This document shows positions 43,438 through 52,478 of a stretch of 64,000 bases of DNA, piece after piece. A program made the position numbers and the translations under genes. Each line of letters opens with the position of its first letter. Position 1 is the first letter of the stretch. The stretch spans positions 688,864 through 752,863 of the forward strand of contig NZ_CP019333.1 in the NCBI RefSeq assembly GCF_002163875.1, read 5' to 3'. The notes beneath the pieces were generated by a model, which did not search any database, had not been told where the DNA came from, and worked only from the letters and a program-made list of their open reading frames with translations. The DNA is from Gilvibacter sp. SZ-19. Lineage in GTDB: Bacteria > Bacteroidota > Bacteroidia > Flavobacteriales > Flavobacteriaceae.

Positions 43438-43473
43438 TTAAGCCAAGTTAAGCATTGTTAAGCACTGTTAAGC
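43438..43473 (+). repeat. Four TTAAGC direct repeats at 10-bp spacing (candidate response-regulator operator)
   Basis: TTAAGC occurs at 43438, 43448, 43458 and 43468, exactly one helical turn apart, between two divergent promoters; the last three copies read GTTAAGCA. Tandem repeats with this spacing are the typical targets of OmpR/PhoB-family regulators, and one such regulator is encoded in the operon starting at 43513. They lie upstream of both -7 boxes, so they could control the GLPGLI operon and autoregulate the kinase/regulator pair. Confidence 0.65.
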
Positions 43474-43475
43474 AA

Positions 43476-43508
43476 TTTGGAAAATGCCGCCTAATACACC
43501 TACTTTTG
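43476..43508 (+). promoter_or_regulatory. Promoter of the histidine kinase operon
   Basis: TTTG (43476-43479) and TACTTTTG (43501-43508), separated by 21 nt, both match the flavobacterial consensus. The ATG at 43513 lies 4 nt after the -7 box, so the mRNA is probably leaderless. Confidence 0.6.
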
Positions 43509-43512
43509 AATC

Positions 43513-44988
43513 ATGAAGCCGACAAAATACAAAGGCATACTCTATTTTATCATCGCGGCAATCACACTTACGCTTTGCCTGCAAGCCTATTGGTTCTATC
43601 GCAGTTTTAAGGCGGAGCAAAAAGAATTGATCTCTGACGTACAGGTCAGTCTCAATAAAGCAGTCGACGATTATTTTACCCAACTAGCTCAGAAGCAGAG
43701 CATGCTCTTTGCAAGTGATACCTTGACGGTAAGCATAGACAACCCTTCTTTTAACTTTCCAGACCGATGGGAGTTTATAGACAGTATCTCTGGAGGTACT
43801 ATTCAACATTTTGAGCTCACCGATTCTTTAAACGGATCGAGTTTTACTGCGGTCAGTATTATAGACTCCGTAGCCAATGAGCGCCCTCGACTTAAAATAA
43901 GAGACACCCTACGCAGCTTCTTTAGCCGTTTGGGTAGACGCCCCTTTGAACTTCTGACCAACAAAATTGTGATCTCTTTTGCTGAGGATCAAATGTCGCT
44001 ATCAGTCTTAGATTCATTATTTCACGAAGAGCTTCACCAGCGCGAACTTTGGATAGACTACGGCTTGGAATATCAAGCCCCATGGGCAGAGAAACAGCAG
44101 TTCGGAAAACTTTCATCTAGCGATGCAACGCAAACCCTAAAGGCCAAGTCAAATTTCTTATTGGCAGATGCAACCTTAGATCTGTATTTCAAGAATACCA
44201 CGCCACTTATTTTACATCGCAATGGGGTGAGTTTAGGACTCTCGCTCATATTTGTGGCCTGTATAATAGGTTGTCTCCTTTATTTGCTCAAGATAATTCG
44301 CCAGCAGAAGCAATTGGCAGAGATCAAGAACGATCTGATCTCCAACATTACCCATGAGTTCAAAACACCATTGGCAACCATTGGTGTTGCCTTAGAAGGA
44401 ATTCAGAAGTTCAATGCAGACAACGACCCCGAGAAAAGTAAAAAGTATGCGGCCATGTCTCAAGAACAGGTCAAAAAGCTGTCTGGCATGGTAGAGAAAC
44501 TCTTAGAGACTGCCACCTTAGACAGCAACGCCCTTGTTTTGAATAAAGAAGAAATTGACTTGGTTGCACTTTGTAAACGCTTAGCAGTTTTGCCTGAGGC
44601 CTATGTTGGCAGCACTAAGCGTATCAGCCTTAATGCAGCACCAGAAAGCTTAGCCGTTAATGTTGATCCCTTCCATTTAGAGAATGTGATCAATACCCTT
44701 ATTGATAATGCGCTCAAATACGGGGGAGATACGATTAGCTTGAATATTACTTCGGATGCCTCCGCAGCAACAATAGCTGTCCACGACAACGGAAATGGGC
44801 TGAGCAAAGCCCAGAGTCAGCGCATTTTTGAAAAATTCTATCGCGTACCTAAAGGCGACACCCACGACATTAAAGGTTTTGGCATTGGCTTGTATTACGC
44901 TAAGAATATCATAGAAAAACACGGTGGACAAATTAGTGTATCCACTAAAGACGGAACCACTTTTACCCTATCTATCCCTCATGAATAA
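43513..44988 (+). CDS. Membrane sensor histidine kinase
   Basis: The protein has 491 residues. A membrane helix at about 10-30 and another at about 237-260 bracket a periplasmic sensor of about 200 residues of unknown type. The cytoplasmic half has the H-box NITHEFKTP (His281), N-box NVINTLIDNALKYGG, G1 DNGNGLSKAQ, F-box IFEKFYRVP and G2 GFGIGLYYAKNI. Its last codons overlap the regulator start. It resembles RprX-like kinases of Bacteroidetes. The signal is unknown, but the divergent GLPGLI/barrel genes suggest an envelope stimulus. Confidence 0.93.
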   Translation: MKPTKYKGILYFIIAAITLTLCLQAYWFYRSFKAEQKELISDVQVSLNKAVDDYFTQLAQKQSMLFASDTLTVSIDNPSFNFPDRWEFIDSISGGTIQHFELTDSLNGSSFTAVSIIDSVANERPRLKIRDTLRSFFSRLGRRPFELLTNKIVISFAEDQMSLSVLDSLFHEELHQRELWIDYGLEYQAPWAEKQQFGKLSSSDATQTLKAKSNFLLADATLDLYFKNTTPLILHRNGVSLGLSLIFVACIIGCLLYLLKIIRQQKQLAEIKNDLISNITHEFKTPLATIGVALEGIQKFNADNDPEKSKKYAAMSQEQVKKLSGMVEKLLETATLDSNALVLNKEEIDLVALCKRLAVLPEAYVGSTKRISLNAAPESLAVNVDPFHLENVINTLIDNALKYGGDTISLNITSDASAATIAVHDNGNGLSKAQSQRIFEKFYRVPKGDTHDIKGFGIGLYYAKNIIEKHGGQISVSTKDGTTFTLSIPHE

Positions 44989-45667
44989 AGCGATTCACAT
45001 CTTACTAGCAGAAGACGAACCGGCTCTGGGACAGATCATAAAAGAGAGCCTGGAAACCCGAGAGTTCAAGGTAACCCTCTGCACTAATGGCGAAGAAGCC
45101 TTAAAGGCTTATGCAACTGAAAAACCGGAACTATTGGTTTTAGATGTAATGATGCCCGTAAAAGATGGCTTTACCTTGGCCAAGGAGATCCGAGCAGAAG
45201 ACGCGCAAACACCCATAATCTTTCTAACGGCGAAATCACAGACCGAAGATGTGGTCAACGGTTTCAACTTGGGTGGCAACGACTATTTGAAAAAGCCCTT
45301 TTCTATGGAAGAGCTGATAGTTCGAATTAAAAACGCGCTAAAACAAAACGATGCGCCGAGCAAGAACACCAATTTCACTTTGGGTGATTTTAACTTCAAT
45401 GCCAACCGACAAGAGTTGCAGTATAAAGACAAGGCTCCGGTAAAACTCACCCACCGAGAAAGTGAATTGTTGTTTCACCTCTGTGCCAACAAGAATCAAC
45501 TGCTGGATCGCTCGTTCATTCTTAAAAAACTTTGGGGCAGCGACGACTTTTTCAACGCCCGCTCTATGGATGTGTTCATCTCAAATTTACGCAAGAAATT
45601 AAAGGCCGATTCCTCCCTGCAAATCGTCAATGTGCGCGGCTTCGGATACAAGCTGATTTGCGATTAG
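44981..45667 (+). CDS. OmpR-family response regulator
   Basis: The product has 228 residues. The receiver domain (about 1-120) has Glu11/Asp12 acidic residues, phosphoacceptor Asp55 in LVLDVMMP and Lys in LKKPF; the C-terminal winged helix (about 130-228) ends NVRGFGYKL. The start at 44981 overlaps the kinase by 8 nt (ATGAATAA) and is preferred over an upstream start that would run inside the kinase. It is similar to RprY-type regulators, and a likely binder of the TTAAGC repeats at 43438-43473. Confidence 0.94.
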   Translation: MNKAIHILLAEDEPALGQIIKESLETREFKVTLCTNGEEALKAYATEKPELLVLDVMMPVKDGFTLAKEIRAEDAQTPIIFLTAKSQTEDVVNGFNLGGNDYLKKPFSMEELIVRIKNALKQNDAPSKNTNFTLGDFNFNANRQELQYKDKAPVKLTHRESELLFHLCANKNQLLDRSFILKKLWGSDDFFNARSMDVFISNLRKKLKADSSLQIVNVRGFGYKLICD

Positions 45668-45685
45668 TTTTTGTATCTTGACAGC

Positions 45686-46456
45686 ATGAAGCTGTTGCTT
45701 TTCCTACTCTTACCAGTCATGGCCTTTGGCCAACTCAAGCTAAAGGATAAAATGCCTTTGGACGCCGATCGCTTTATAGGGGTAGACTCTTATAAGAACA
45801 CTTACTTTTTGGTCAACAACGCACTAATCAAAACCAGTGACAAGGACCGTTGGAACTATGCCGATTTTACCCTGGGCAGCATAACCGAGGTAGACATTAT
45901 AAACCCTTTGAGGATCTTGGTCTATTACGCCGATTTCAACATTGTGGTCTTTTTGGACAACACCTTGAACGAGATAGAGCGAATCAACTTTAACCAAGTA
46001 GAAGACTATCTGAATATTGAGACGGTTCGAATGGCCAACAACAACAGTGTCTGGGTTTTTAATAAAGATGCACAGCAGCTGGAGCTCTATAATTATCGAT
46101 CGGGCAAACGCAGTATCATCTCCCAGCCAATCCAAGGCAATTTACTTTCTACGGCCAGTGATTTTAATTTTTGCCATATCCTTACAGAAGAAGAGGTCAT
46201 TACTTATAATGTGTACGGGAGCATTTTGCGCAGCTACGACAACCCAGGATATACTCGATTGTGGGCCTCTTCGCCCAGAGGTGTATTGGCCTTGGACAAA
46301 GCGGGAACCATTTACTTTACCGAGGCTCCCGCAGGCGAGTTCAAACCGCGAGTGGAAGGCGTAAAAATAGCCGTGAAAGACTTGCAACTAAGTTCAGAAA
46401 TCCTGTATATTTACGATGGAGATTTCGTGTACTCCTTCAAGCTAACCAAACCCTAA
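45686..46456 (+). CDS. Exported protein of unknown function, beta-propeller-like
   Basis: The product has 256 residues. A signal peptide (MKLLLFLLLPVMAFGQ) supports the start at 45686, five codons after another in-frame start. The rest has repeated short beta-strand segments (NTYFLVNNALIKTSD, VWVFNKDAQQLELYN, GVLALDKAGTIYFTE) like a partial beta-propeller. I do not recognise a named family. It sits between the response regulator (18 nt) and the deoxynucleoside kinase (14 nt), probably in the same mRNA. Confidence 0.7.
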   Translation: MKLLLFLLLPVMAFGQLKLKDKMPLDADRFIGVDSYKNTYFLVNNALIKTSDKDRWNYADFTLGSITEVDIINPLRILVYYADFNIVVFLDNTLNEIERINFNQVEDYLNIETVRMANNNSVWVFNKDAQQLELYNYRSGKRSIISQPIQGNLLSTASDFNFCHILTEEEVITYNVYGSILRSYDNPGYTRLWASSPRGVLALDKAGTIYFTEAPAGEFKPRVEGVKIAVKDLQLSSEILYIYDGDFVYSFKLTKP

Positions 46457-46470
46457 AGAATCCTTATTTT

Positions 46471-47085
46471 ATGCATGTTGCGATAGCCGGAAACATAGGC
46501 TCAGGAAAGACTACGCTCACCAAATTATTGGCCAAACACTACAAATGGCAACCCCATTTCGAAGATGTGGAAGACAACCCATATCTGGACGATTTTTACA
46601 ACCAGATGGAGCGCTGGTCATTCAACCTGCAGATCTACTTTTTAAACAGTCGATTCAGACAGATAGTTGACATACGAGAAAGTGGTAAGGATTATATACA
46701 GGATCGCACCATTTATGAGGATGCCTACATATTTGCGCCGAACTTGCACGCCATGGGGTTGATGACCAATCGCGACTACGAGAACTACCGTTCACTCTTT
46801 GACCTGATGGAAAGTGTGACCGAAGCGCCAGACCTTTTGATCTATTTGCGAAGCTCGATTCCGAACTTGGTGAGTCAGATCCACAAGCGTGGTCGTGAGT
46901 ATGAAAATTCTATCAGTATAGATTACCTAAGCAGACTCAACGAACGTTATGAAGCTTGGATACACGACTACGACAAGAGCAACCTACTGATCTTTGACGT
47001 AGATACTTTAAACTTTGTAGATGAGCCAGAAGACCTTGGAAATGTGATCAGTCGCATTGACGCGGAACTTCACGGATTATTCTAA
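46471..47085 (+). CDS. Deoxynucleoside kinase
   Basis: The product has 204 residues. The P-loop GNIGSGKTTLTKLL is at about residues 7-20, EDVEDNPYLDDFY follows, and DRTIYEDAYIFA holds the DR and Glu substrate motif. It phosphorylates deoxynucleosides in salvage; the specificity is not visible. The start at 46471 is preferred to an upstream start 70 codons earlier, which lies within the previous gene. Nucleoside salvage may connect with the CNT transporter and thyA at 58.6-61.3 kb. Confidence 0.92.
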   Translation: MHVAIAGNIGSGKTTLTKLLAKHYKWQPHFEDVEDNPYLDDFYNQMERWSFNLQIYFLNSRFRQIVDIRESGKDYIQDRTIYEDAYIFAPNLHAMGLMTNRDYENYRSLFDLMESVTEAPDLLIYLRSSIPNLVSQIHKRGREYENSISIDYLSRLNERYEAWIHDYDKSNLLIFDVDTLNFVDEPEDLGNVISRIDAELHGLF

Positions 47086-47115
47086 AACCTATATTTAATT
47101 TAACCCAGATCGATC

Positions 47116-47649
47116 ATGAAACATTTAAAATTGCTAGCCCTTTTGCTGCTTGTACCTGTGTATATCGCTTGCAGCTCAGATGACGACAATAACACCACAC
47201 AAGAAGAAGTTGAAGCCTCTTTGGTAGGCACATGGACCGCAGAGACCATAGATTTCGACTCTACCATCACCACAACGGTAGAAGGCCTTCCGGTCACAGC
47301 CACCCAAGAAGGCGAAGGTTTCGATATCGATGCCACCATCACCTTTTCTGAAGATCCAAATACCGTAAACTCAGACGGGCAATTTTCCATGACAGTCACT
47401 ACTACTTTCTTAGGCGTGAGCGAAACGGAAACCTTAGAAAATCTCGATCTCATTGGAGATGGCATGTGGACTTTGTCTGACAATACCTTAGTGATTACCG
47501 GTACTGCGGATGATCAAGATGCTACTATAACAGTAGAACTCTTAACCGCCGATAGCTTACGCTTGCGCATTGAGCAAACAGAGATGCTAGACACCCCTGT
47601 TGGTACAGGCGAGGTAGATGCCGTTTTTGTGGCGACCTTTTCCAGATAA
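47116..47649 (+). CDS. Lipocalin-like lipoprotein of unknown function
   Basis: The product has 177 residues. A lipobox (YIAC, Cys19) and an acidic stretch SSDDDNN are followed by a VGTWTAETI strand and alternating Thr-rich strands, typical of the lipocalin-like/DUF-type lipoproteins of flavobacteria. It is acidic and Thr-rich. Its role is unknown, probably on the outer membrane. It lies 30 nt after the kinase. Confidence 0.75.
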   Translation: MKHLKLLALLLLVPVYIACSSDDDNNTTQEEVEASLVGTWTAETIDFDSTITTTVEGLPVTATQEGEGFDIDATITFSEDPNTVNSDGQFSMTVTTTFLGVSETETLENLDLIGDGMWTLSDNTLVITGTADDQDATITVELLTADSLRLRIEQTEMLDTPVGTGEVDAVFVATFSR

Positions 47650-47670
47650 ACAAAACATAATCAAATAGCG

Positions 47671-47678
47671 TATTTTTG
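47671..47678 (+). promoter_or_regulatory. -7 box of the PAP2 phosphatase gene
   Basis: TATTTTTG is an exact TAnnTTTG match, 36 nt upstream of the ATG at 47715. Confidence 0.45.
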
Positions 47679-47714
47679 TGTGTAAAGAATCGTGTTTACC
47701 TACGTCCTATTTAC

Positions 47715-48563
47715 ATGCATAGAATCGTATTACCCTTATTTATATTCCTGCTGAGTCAGTATGGTCTAGCGCAACGATCTTCGCTAGATACGCTACAATC
47801 CGACGCCAATATTTGGCAAACCTTTAAATACGACGCCAAAAGTGCCTTTGGTGGTTTTAAACACAGCATAACAGCTCCTGCCAGATGGCAAGGTGATGAC
47901 TACTTAACCGCTGTCAGTGTGCTTACGGTAACCTCTATGTTTACGGCGCTTGATCAATCTGCCCGGAATTATTTTGTCGAACAAGAACCCCAAGCACCGG
48001 GAGTATTAAAGGAATTTGGGTGGTACTTTGGCAGTCCACAGAACTTCTTTATGGTATCCGGAGGGATTTATGGCTTCGGACTCTTAACCAAAAATGAGAA
48101 GGTACGTAAAACCGGAGTGCTCATTATTGCCTCCGCAGCAACCTCTGGACTCTTCCAAACTTTCTTTAAGACCGCAGTTGGTCGCGCACGCCCTGATGAT
48201 TTTACCGGCCCATTTGAGTTTGAACCCTTTAAAGGTACAGCCAGATACCACTCCTTCCCTTCAGGACACACGATCTTGTCTATCTCTATGGCGCATTCCA
48301 TAGCCAAGCAATTTGACAACTTTTGGGTAAAGTCTGGTATTTATGCCTTAGGGAGTATTGCTCCTATTTCTCGACTTTGGGACGATGCCCATTGGGCATC
48401 AGACATTGTTTTGGGAGCCGCCATAAGCATTGCTGTTGTAGACAGTGTAGACAATTTCTTATTCGGCAGTAAACGCTACGAGAACACCTACAAGAATCGC
48501 AATAGGATAAGCTGGCGGTTCACAGCCGGACCAAATACTGTTGGTCTGCTAGGAACCTTTTAA
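47715..48563 (+). CDS. PAP2-family membrane phosphatase
   Basis: This 282-residue PAP2 phosphatase has the three-part catalytic signature: KTAVGRARPDD (about 155-165), FPSGHT (about 184-189) and SRLWDDAHWASD (about 219-230). A signal peptide (MHRIVLPLFIFLLSQYGLAQ) supports the start at 47715. It should dephosphorylate lipid phosphates such as undecaprenyl-diphosphate or phosphatidic acid on the periplasmic face. It has fewer membrane segments than classical members. Confidence 0.88.
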   Translation: MHRIVLPLFIFLLSQYGLAQRSSLDTLQSDANIWQTFKYDAKSAFGGFKHSITAPARWQGDDYLTAVSVLTVTSMFTALDQSARNYFVEQEPQAPGVLKEFGWYFGSPQNFFMVSGGIYGFGLLTKNEKVRKTGVLIIASAATSGLFQTFFKTAVGRARPDDFTGPFEFEPFKGTARYHSFPSGHTILSISMAHSIAKQFDNFWVKSGIYALGSIAPISRLWDDAHWASDIVLGAAISIAVVDSVDNFLFGSKRYENTYKNRNRISWRFTAGPNTVGLLGTF

Positions 48564-48564
48564 A

Positions 48565-48594
48565 TAAAAAAAGCCGCTCAATTTGAGCGGCTTT
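48565..48594. terminator. Terminator between PAP2 and hppA (convergent)
   Basis: AAGCCGCTC (48571-48579) and GAGCGGCTT (48585-48593) pair around AATTT, flanked by an A run and four T. It can work in both directions. Confidence 0.88.
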
Positions 48595-48615
48595 TCTATA
48601 TGCTTAAAGGTCTAA

Positions 48616-51108
48616 TTAGTTAGAAGACTCTTCTGATCCTTCTACAACCTTTTTTACTTCTTTCTTTACCTCGATCTCCACTTTAGCACCTTCGGCATCT
48701 TTGTAAGCTTCAACCTTAGCCTCTACTTCTTCTGGGGTACCAGTAAAAGTTTCGGTAGTGGTCTCACCGTCTTTAGTAACTTTTACAGTAGCTGTTGCAG
48801 TTGCTTCAGCATCCTTGTCCATAGTTACTTCTACAGTGATATCTTCAGTACCTTCTGCCATAGCTGTGGCATCTCCGTTCATTTTGATGATGGTCTTCTT
48901 GCCATCCTCAGAAACGAATTCCATCATAGTAGCTTCTGCGTAAGCAGTTTCGTCACCATGACCTCCTAAGATCGGAGCAATTACCAATCCAACCAAACAA
49001 GTAAGTTTAATTAAGATGTTCATAGACGGCCCTGAAGTATCTTTAAATGGATCACCTACAGTATCACCAGTTACAGCAGCTTTGTGTGCATCAGAACCTT
49101 TGTAGGTCATCTCACCGTCGATCTCAACACCAGCTTCAAATGATTTCTTAGCGTTGTCCCAAGCTCCTCCAGCGTTGTTCTGGAAAATAGCCCACATTAC
49201 ACCGCTAACACATACACCAGCCATATAACCTCCTAGTGGCTCAGGACCGAATACCAATCCGATAACGATAGGAGTTACAATAGTGATCAATCCAGGAACG
49301 ATCATCTCTCTTAAAGCAGCTTTAGTTGAAATGTCAACACACTTCGCATACTCTGGAGTACCAGTTCCTTCCATGATACCTGGAATCTCTTTGAACTGAC
49401 GACGTACTTCTTTTACCATTTCCATAGCAGCTTTACCTACAGACTTCATAGCCAAGGCGGAGAATACTACAGGAATCATTCCCCCTACGAATAGGGCGGC
49501 CAATACATCAGCTTTAAAAATGTTGATCCCTTGGATACCTGTAAAGGTTACATAAGCAGCAAATAATGCCAAGGCAGTCAAAGCTGCAGAAGCAATTGCA
49601 AATCCTTTTCCAACAGCAGCAGTTGTGTTACCTACTGAGTCAAGGATGTCTGTACGTTGACGTACGTGCTCTTCTAGTTCACTCATCTCTGCAACACCAC
49701 CGGCGTTATCTGCGATAGGACCAAATGCATCGATTGCCAACTGCATAGCAGTAGTTGCCATCATAGCAGAAGCAGCAAGTGCAACTCCGTAGAATCCGGC
49801 AAGCTCATAAGAACCGTAAATAGCAGCAGCAAAAAGCAATACAGACCAAAGTGTAGATTTCATACCTACAGCCAGACCTGCAATGATGTTAGTCGCAGCA
49901 CCAGTTCCTGAGTTCTGTACAATATCTAATACTGGTTTCTTCCCGAGAGAAGTGTAGTAAGCAGTAACGAAAGAGATCAAGGCTCCAACAGCCAATCCGA
50001 TACATGCAGACCAGAATACGTTTATAGAAGCGATCTCCTTAGCACCTTCTCCGAAGAAGTTCATGGTCAAGGTCTCTGGCAACATCCAACCGATAAGGAA
50101 GTAACTAGCGATCAAAGTAATGATGATCGCGAACCAGTTACCCATATCCAAGGCTTTCTGTACCTGCGCTTCTTTAGCGTCGTTGTTTTTAATGCGAACC
50201 AAGAAGGTTCCCAAGATAGAAGCCAAAACTCCAACTCCAGCAATTACTAGCGGAAGTAAGATAGGCCCCATATTGTTAAATGCGTCTGTGTAAGCAGCTC
50301 CGGCGCTCATATCACGGATAACGTAGTTACCCAATACCATGGCAGCCAATACAGTTGCTACATACGAACCAAACAGGTCAGCACCCATTCCGGCAACATC
50401 TCCTACGTTGTCACCAACGTTATCTGCGATAGTTGCTGGGTTACGTGGATCATCTTCTGGAATACCCGCTTCTACTTTACCTACAAGGTCAGCTCCTACG
50501 TCGGCAGCTTTGGTATAGATACCACCACCAACACGAGCAAAAAGAGCAATACTTTCTGCACCAAGTGAGAATCCTGCAAGCGCTTCAAGCACTACAGTCA
50601 TGTTGTCGTAGAAAGAACCTTCAGCTCCCATAAATTGCCCTGTAAAGAACATGAACAACAAACTAAGACCTAATACCGCAAGACCAGCAACACCAAGCCC
50701 CATAACTGTACCTCCTCCAAAAGAGACATTCAATGCCTGAGGAAGGCTTGTCTTGGCAGCTTCTGCAGTACGTGCATTTGCTTCCGTAGCAACACGCATA
50801 CCAATATTACCTGCTAGTGCCGAGAACACAGCACCAATAACAAAGGCAGGAACGATCATCCAACTTGTGGTGTCTACCAATTGGGAAACTCCGAACAATG
50901 CTGCGGAAGCTACCACAACAAAGATCAGTAGCAAACGGTACTCCGCATTCAAAAAGGCAAGTGCCCCTTCTTTGATACTTTTAGAGATGGATTGCATGCG
51001 CTCGTTTCCGGCAGCCTGCTTCTTTACCCAGCTCATTTTAACAAGCATGAATAGAAGACCTAATACAGCTAGTGCGATAGGTACCCAAATAATGTTTGAT
51101 TCTAACAT
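48616..51108 (-). CDS. hppA: Membrane-bound, probably K+-dependent Na+-translocating pyrophosphatase with C-terminal extension
   Basis: This 830-residue protein has about 16 membrane helices. It uses pyrophosphate hydrolysis to pump ions. The substrate site includes [20 protein letters not shown] and [38 protein letters not shown] carries Ala where K+-independent H+-pumps have Lys, so it is K+-dependent; in marine bacteria that type usually pumps Na+. After the last helix (APILGGHG) about 100 extra residues follow, acidic and threonine-rich with a beta-like pattern ([25 protein letters not shown]) and a lysine/glutamate-rich end. Confidence 0.94.
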   Translation of the reverse strand: MLESNIIWVPIALAVLGLLFMLVKMSWVKKQAAGNERMQSISKSIKEGALAFLNAEYRLLLIFVVVASAALFGVSQLVDTTSWMIVPAFVIGAVFSALAGNIGMRVATEANARTAEAAKTSLPQALNVSFGGGTVMGLGVAGLAVLGLSLLFMFFTGQFMGAEGSFYDNMTVVLEALAGFSLGAESIALFARVGGGIYTKAADVGADLVGKVEAGIPEDDPRNPATIADNVGDNVGDVAGMGADLFGSYVATVLAAMVLGNYVIRDMSAGAAYTDAFNNMGPILLPLVIAGVGVLASILGTFLVRIKNNDAKEAQVQKALDMGNWFAIIITLIASYFLIGWMLPETLTMNFFGEGAKEIASINVFWSACIGLAVGALISFVTAYYTSLGKKPVLDIVQNSGTGAATNIIAGLAVGMKSTLWSVLLFAAAIYGSYELAGFYGVALAASAMMATTAMQLAIDAFGPIADNAGGVAEMSELEEHVRQRTDILDSVGNTTAAVGKGFAIASAALTALALFAAYVTFTGIQGINIFKADVLAALFVGGMIPVVFSALAMKSVGKAAMEMVKEVRRQFKEIPGIMEGTGTPEYAKCVDISTKAALREMIVPGLITIVTPIVIGLVFGPEPLGGYMAGVCVSGVMWAIFQNNAGGAWDNAKKSFEAGVEIDGEMTYKGSDAHKAAVTGDTVGDPFKDTSGPSMNILIKLTCLVGLVIAPILGGHGDETAYAEATMMEFVSEDGKKTIIKMNGDATAMAEGTEDITVEVTMDKDAEATATATVKVTKDGETTTETFTGTPEEVEAKVEAYKDAEGAKVEIEVKKEVKKVVEGSEESSN

Positions 51109-51143
51109 ATTTCTATTTTTAGTTGACTTTCAATTTGCGACCG

Positions 51144-51151
51144 CAAAAGTA
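51144..51151 (-). promoter_or_regulatory. -7 box of hppA
   Basis: TACTTTTG on the minus strand (51151-51144) matches TAnnTTTG exactly, 36 nt upstream of the hppA ATG. Confidence 0.45.
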
Positions 51152-51190
51152 GTGAAATGGATTGGGATATGAAACACTTGATTTTAATTA

Positions 51191-51226
51191 AAAAAGCAGC
51201 GTCAAATCGGCGGAACTCGCCTCGAT
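51191..51226 (-). terminator. Possible terminator of the T9SS protein gene
   Basis: ATCG-A-GGCG pairs with CGCCGAT around AGTTC on the minus strand (51226-51206), with one bulged base. A T run begins only 10 nt later (51195-51191), so it is a weak candidate. Confidence 0.35.
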
Positions 51227-51239
51227 TGATACTCTTCAA

Positions 51240-52430
51240 TTAATTCTTAATCAGTTTGTAAACCTGTCTTCCTTTCGAATTGTGAAAATACAAGAAATAA
51301 TATCCGCTACTTAAATGCTCAAGACTTAGGTAAGTTGTACCAACATTTAACTGTTTTTCTCGACCCATCTGCTGACCGGATAGCGAATAAACTGTAAGAA
51401 AACCGGTTTCATCAAAGACTTTGATGTTAATGTGATCCTTAGCAGGATTTGGAAAAATATCTGGTTTTGATATAGTGTGTGATGGAATACTAAGAAGTTC
51501 ATTTTTAATGGAGGCCCATGTTATCTGAGCCGGAATGTCTGGTAAAATTGCACCAAAAAACCCTGTCATTCCATTGAGTGGATCTACCGCCCTAAGTTCG
51601 GCCAAACCAGTGTCTACATTAAAGGCGGTAAACCAAATGGTGTTAATTCCATCCCATTCCAAATCTTGCGCAAAGCCAGCATTAAAACCGATGTGACCGT
51701 ATTCCGTTATCGCCGCGGTTTCCATATTAATCTTGTACCACTTATCGGTAATAATATCTACCGCGAACATGGAAGATCCCATAGGTGAAGTTGAAGGCAA
51801 TACAACTATTGCAATAACTGCCGGTAAACCAGTATCTCCCACCGTAGTAACAGTAGACGTCAAAGGATCAATAACAGAAAGCGTGGAACTACTATCAAAA
51901 TTTGATGAAATGCCATACAATATTCCGGTTGCAGTGTCAAATTCAAGCCCTGACCATCGTTCATCTCCAGGAGGATCGATATCAGGGAGCATTGTGTATT
52001 CGCCTGTTAATAGATTCAACCTAAAAAAATGTCCTTCATTGAAAGTAGCTACATAAGCAAGGTTAGTATTGGTCGGATCAATATCCCCTGCTGTTTCTCC
52101 GTCTGTAGTCGGAGCTTCCGGGCCCAGTGTGATAAAAGTGCCCAAATCACCGGTAAAAAAATATCCAATTTCTTCCTGAAAGGATTCAGCACCATAGATA
52201 TCGTCATCTAAACTGCTGCTAATTCGTTGCATATCTGGTTTATCCAGTTTCAAATACGAACGGATCCAATTCAACTCATCAAAACTAAAATGTTCTCTGG
52301 CAATCACACCAGTATTAGAAAGCCTGTAATACTTATCGAGCAATTTTTGTTCAGATTCCGAAAGTTGGCCAAAGATCAAATTAGGAACTAAAACGAAAAG
52401 AATACCAAGAATTGAATAAATTGTTTTCAT
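51240..52430 (-). CDS. Secreted protein with T9SS type A sorting domain
   Basis: The product has 396 residues. A signal peptide (MKTIYSILGILFVLVPNLIFGQ) supports the start at 52430. The central part (about 80-310) has repeated strands such as DIDPTNTNLAYVATF, GLEFDTATGILYGISS and DLEWDGINTIWFTA, resembling a beta-propeller. The C-terminus (KPDIFPNPAKDHINI ... VYKLIKN, about 320-396) is a type A T9SS sorting domain. It is secreted or surface-anchored; no enzyme motif is visible. Confidence 0.82.
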   Translation of the reverse strand: MKTIYSILGILFVLVPNLIFGQLSESEQKLLDKYYRLSNTGVIAREHFSFDELNWIRSYLKLDKPDMQRISSSLDDDIYGAESFQEEIGYFFTGDLGTFITLGPEAPTTDGETAGDIDPTNTNLAYVATFNEGHFFRLNLLTGEYTMLPDIDPPGDERWSGLEFDTATGILYGISSNFDSSSTLSVIDPLTSTVTTVGDTGLPAVIAIVVLPSTSPMGSSMFAVDIITDKWYKINMETAAITEYGHIGFNAGFAQDLEWDGINTIWFTAFNVDTGLAELRAVDPLNGMTGFFGAILPDIPAQITWASIKNELLSIPSHTISKPDIFPNPAKDHINIKVFDETGFLTVYSLSGQQMGREKQLNVGTTYLSLEHLSSGYYFLYFHNSKGRQVYKLIKN

Positions 52431-52478
52431 AGCACTAATCAAAGTTATAAAAAGTGCATAAACATTTACAGGGTGGCC

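Noticed and set aside
43438-43473. TTAAGC repeats as a CRISPR or microsatellite
   Set aside because: Only four 6-8-bp units with 4-bp variable spacers, at one helical turn, between two promoters. CRISPR repeats are longer, and no cas genes are near.
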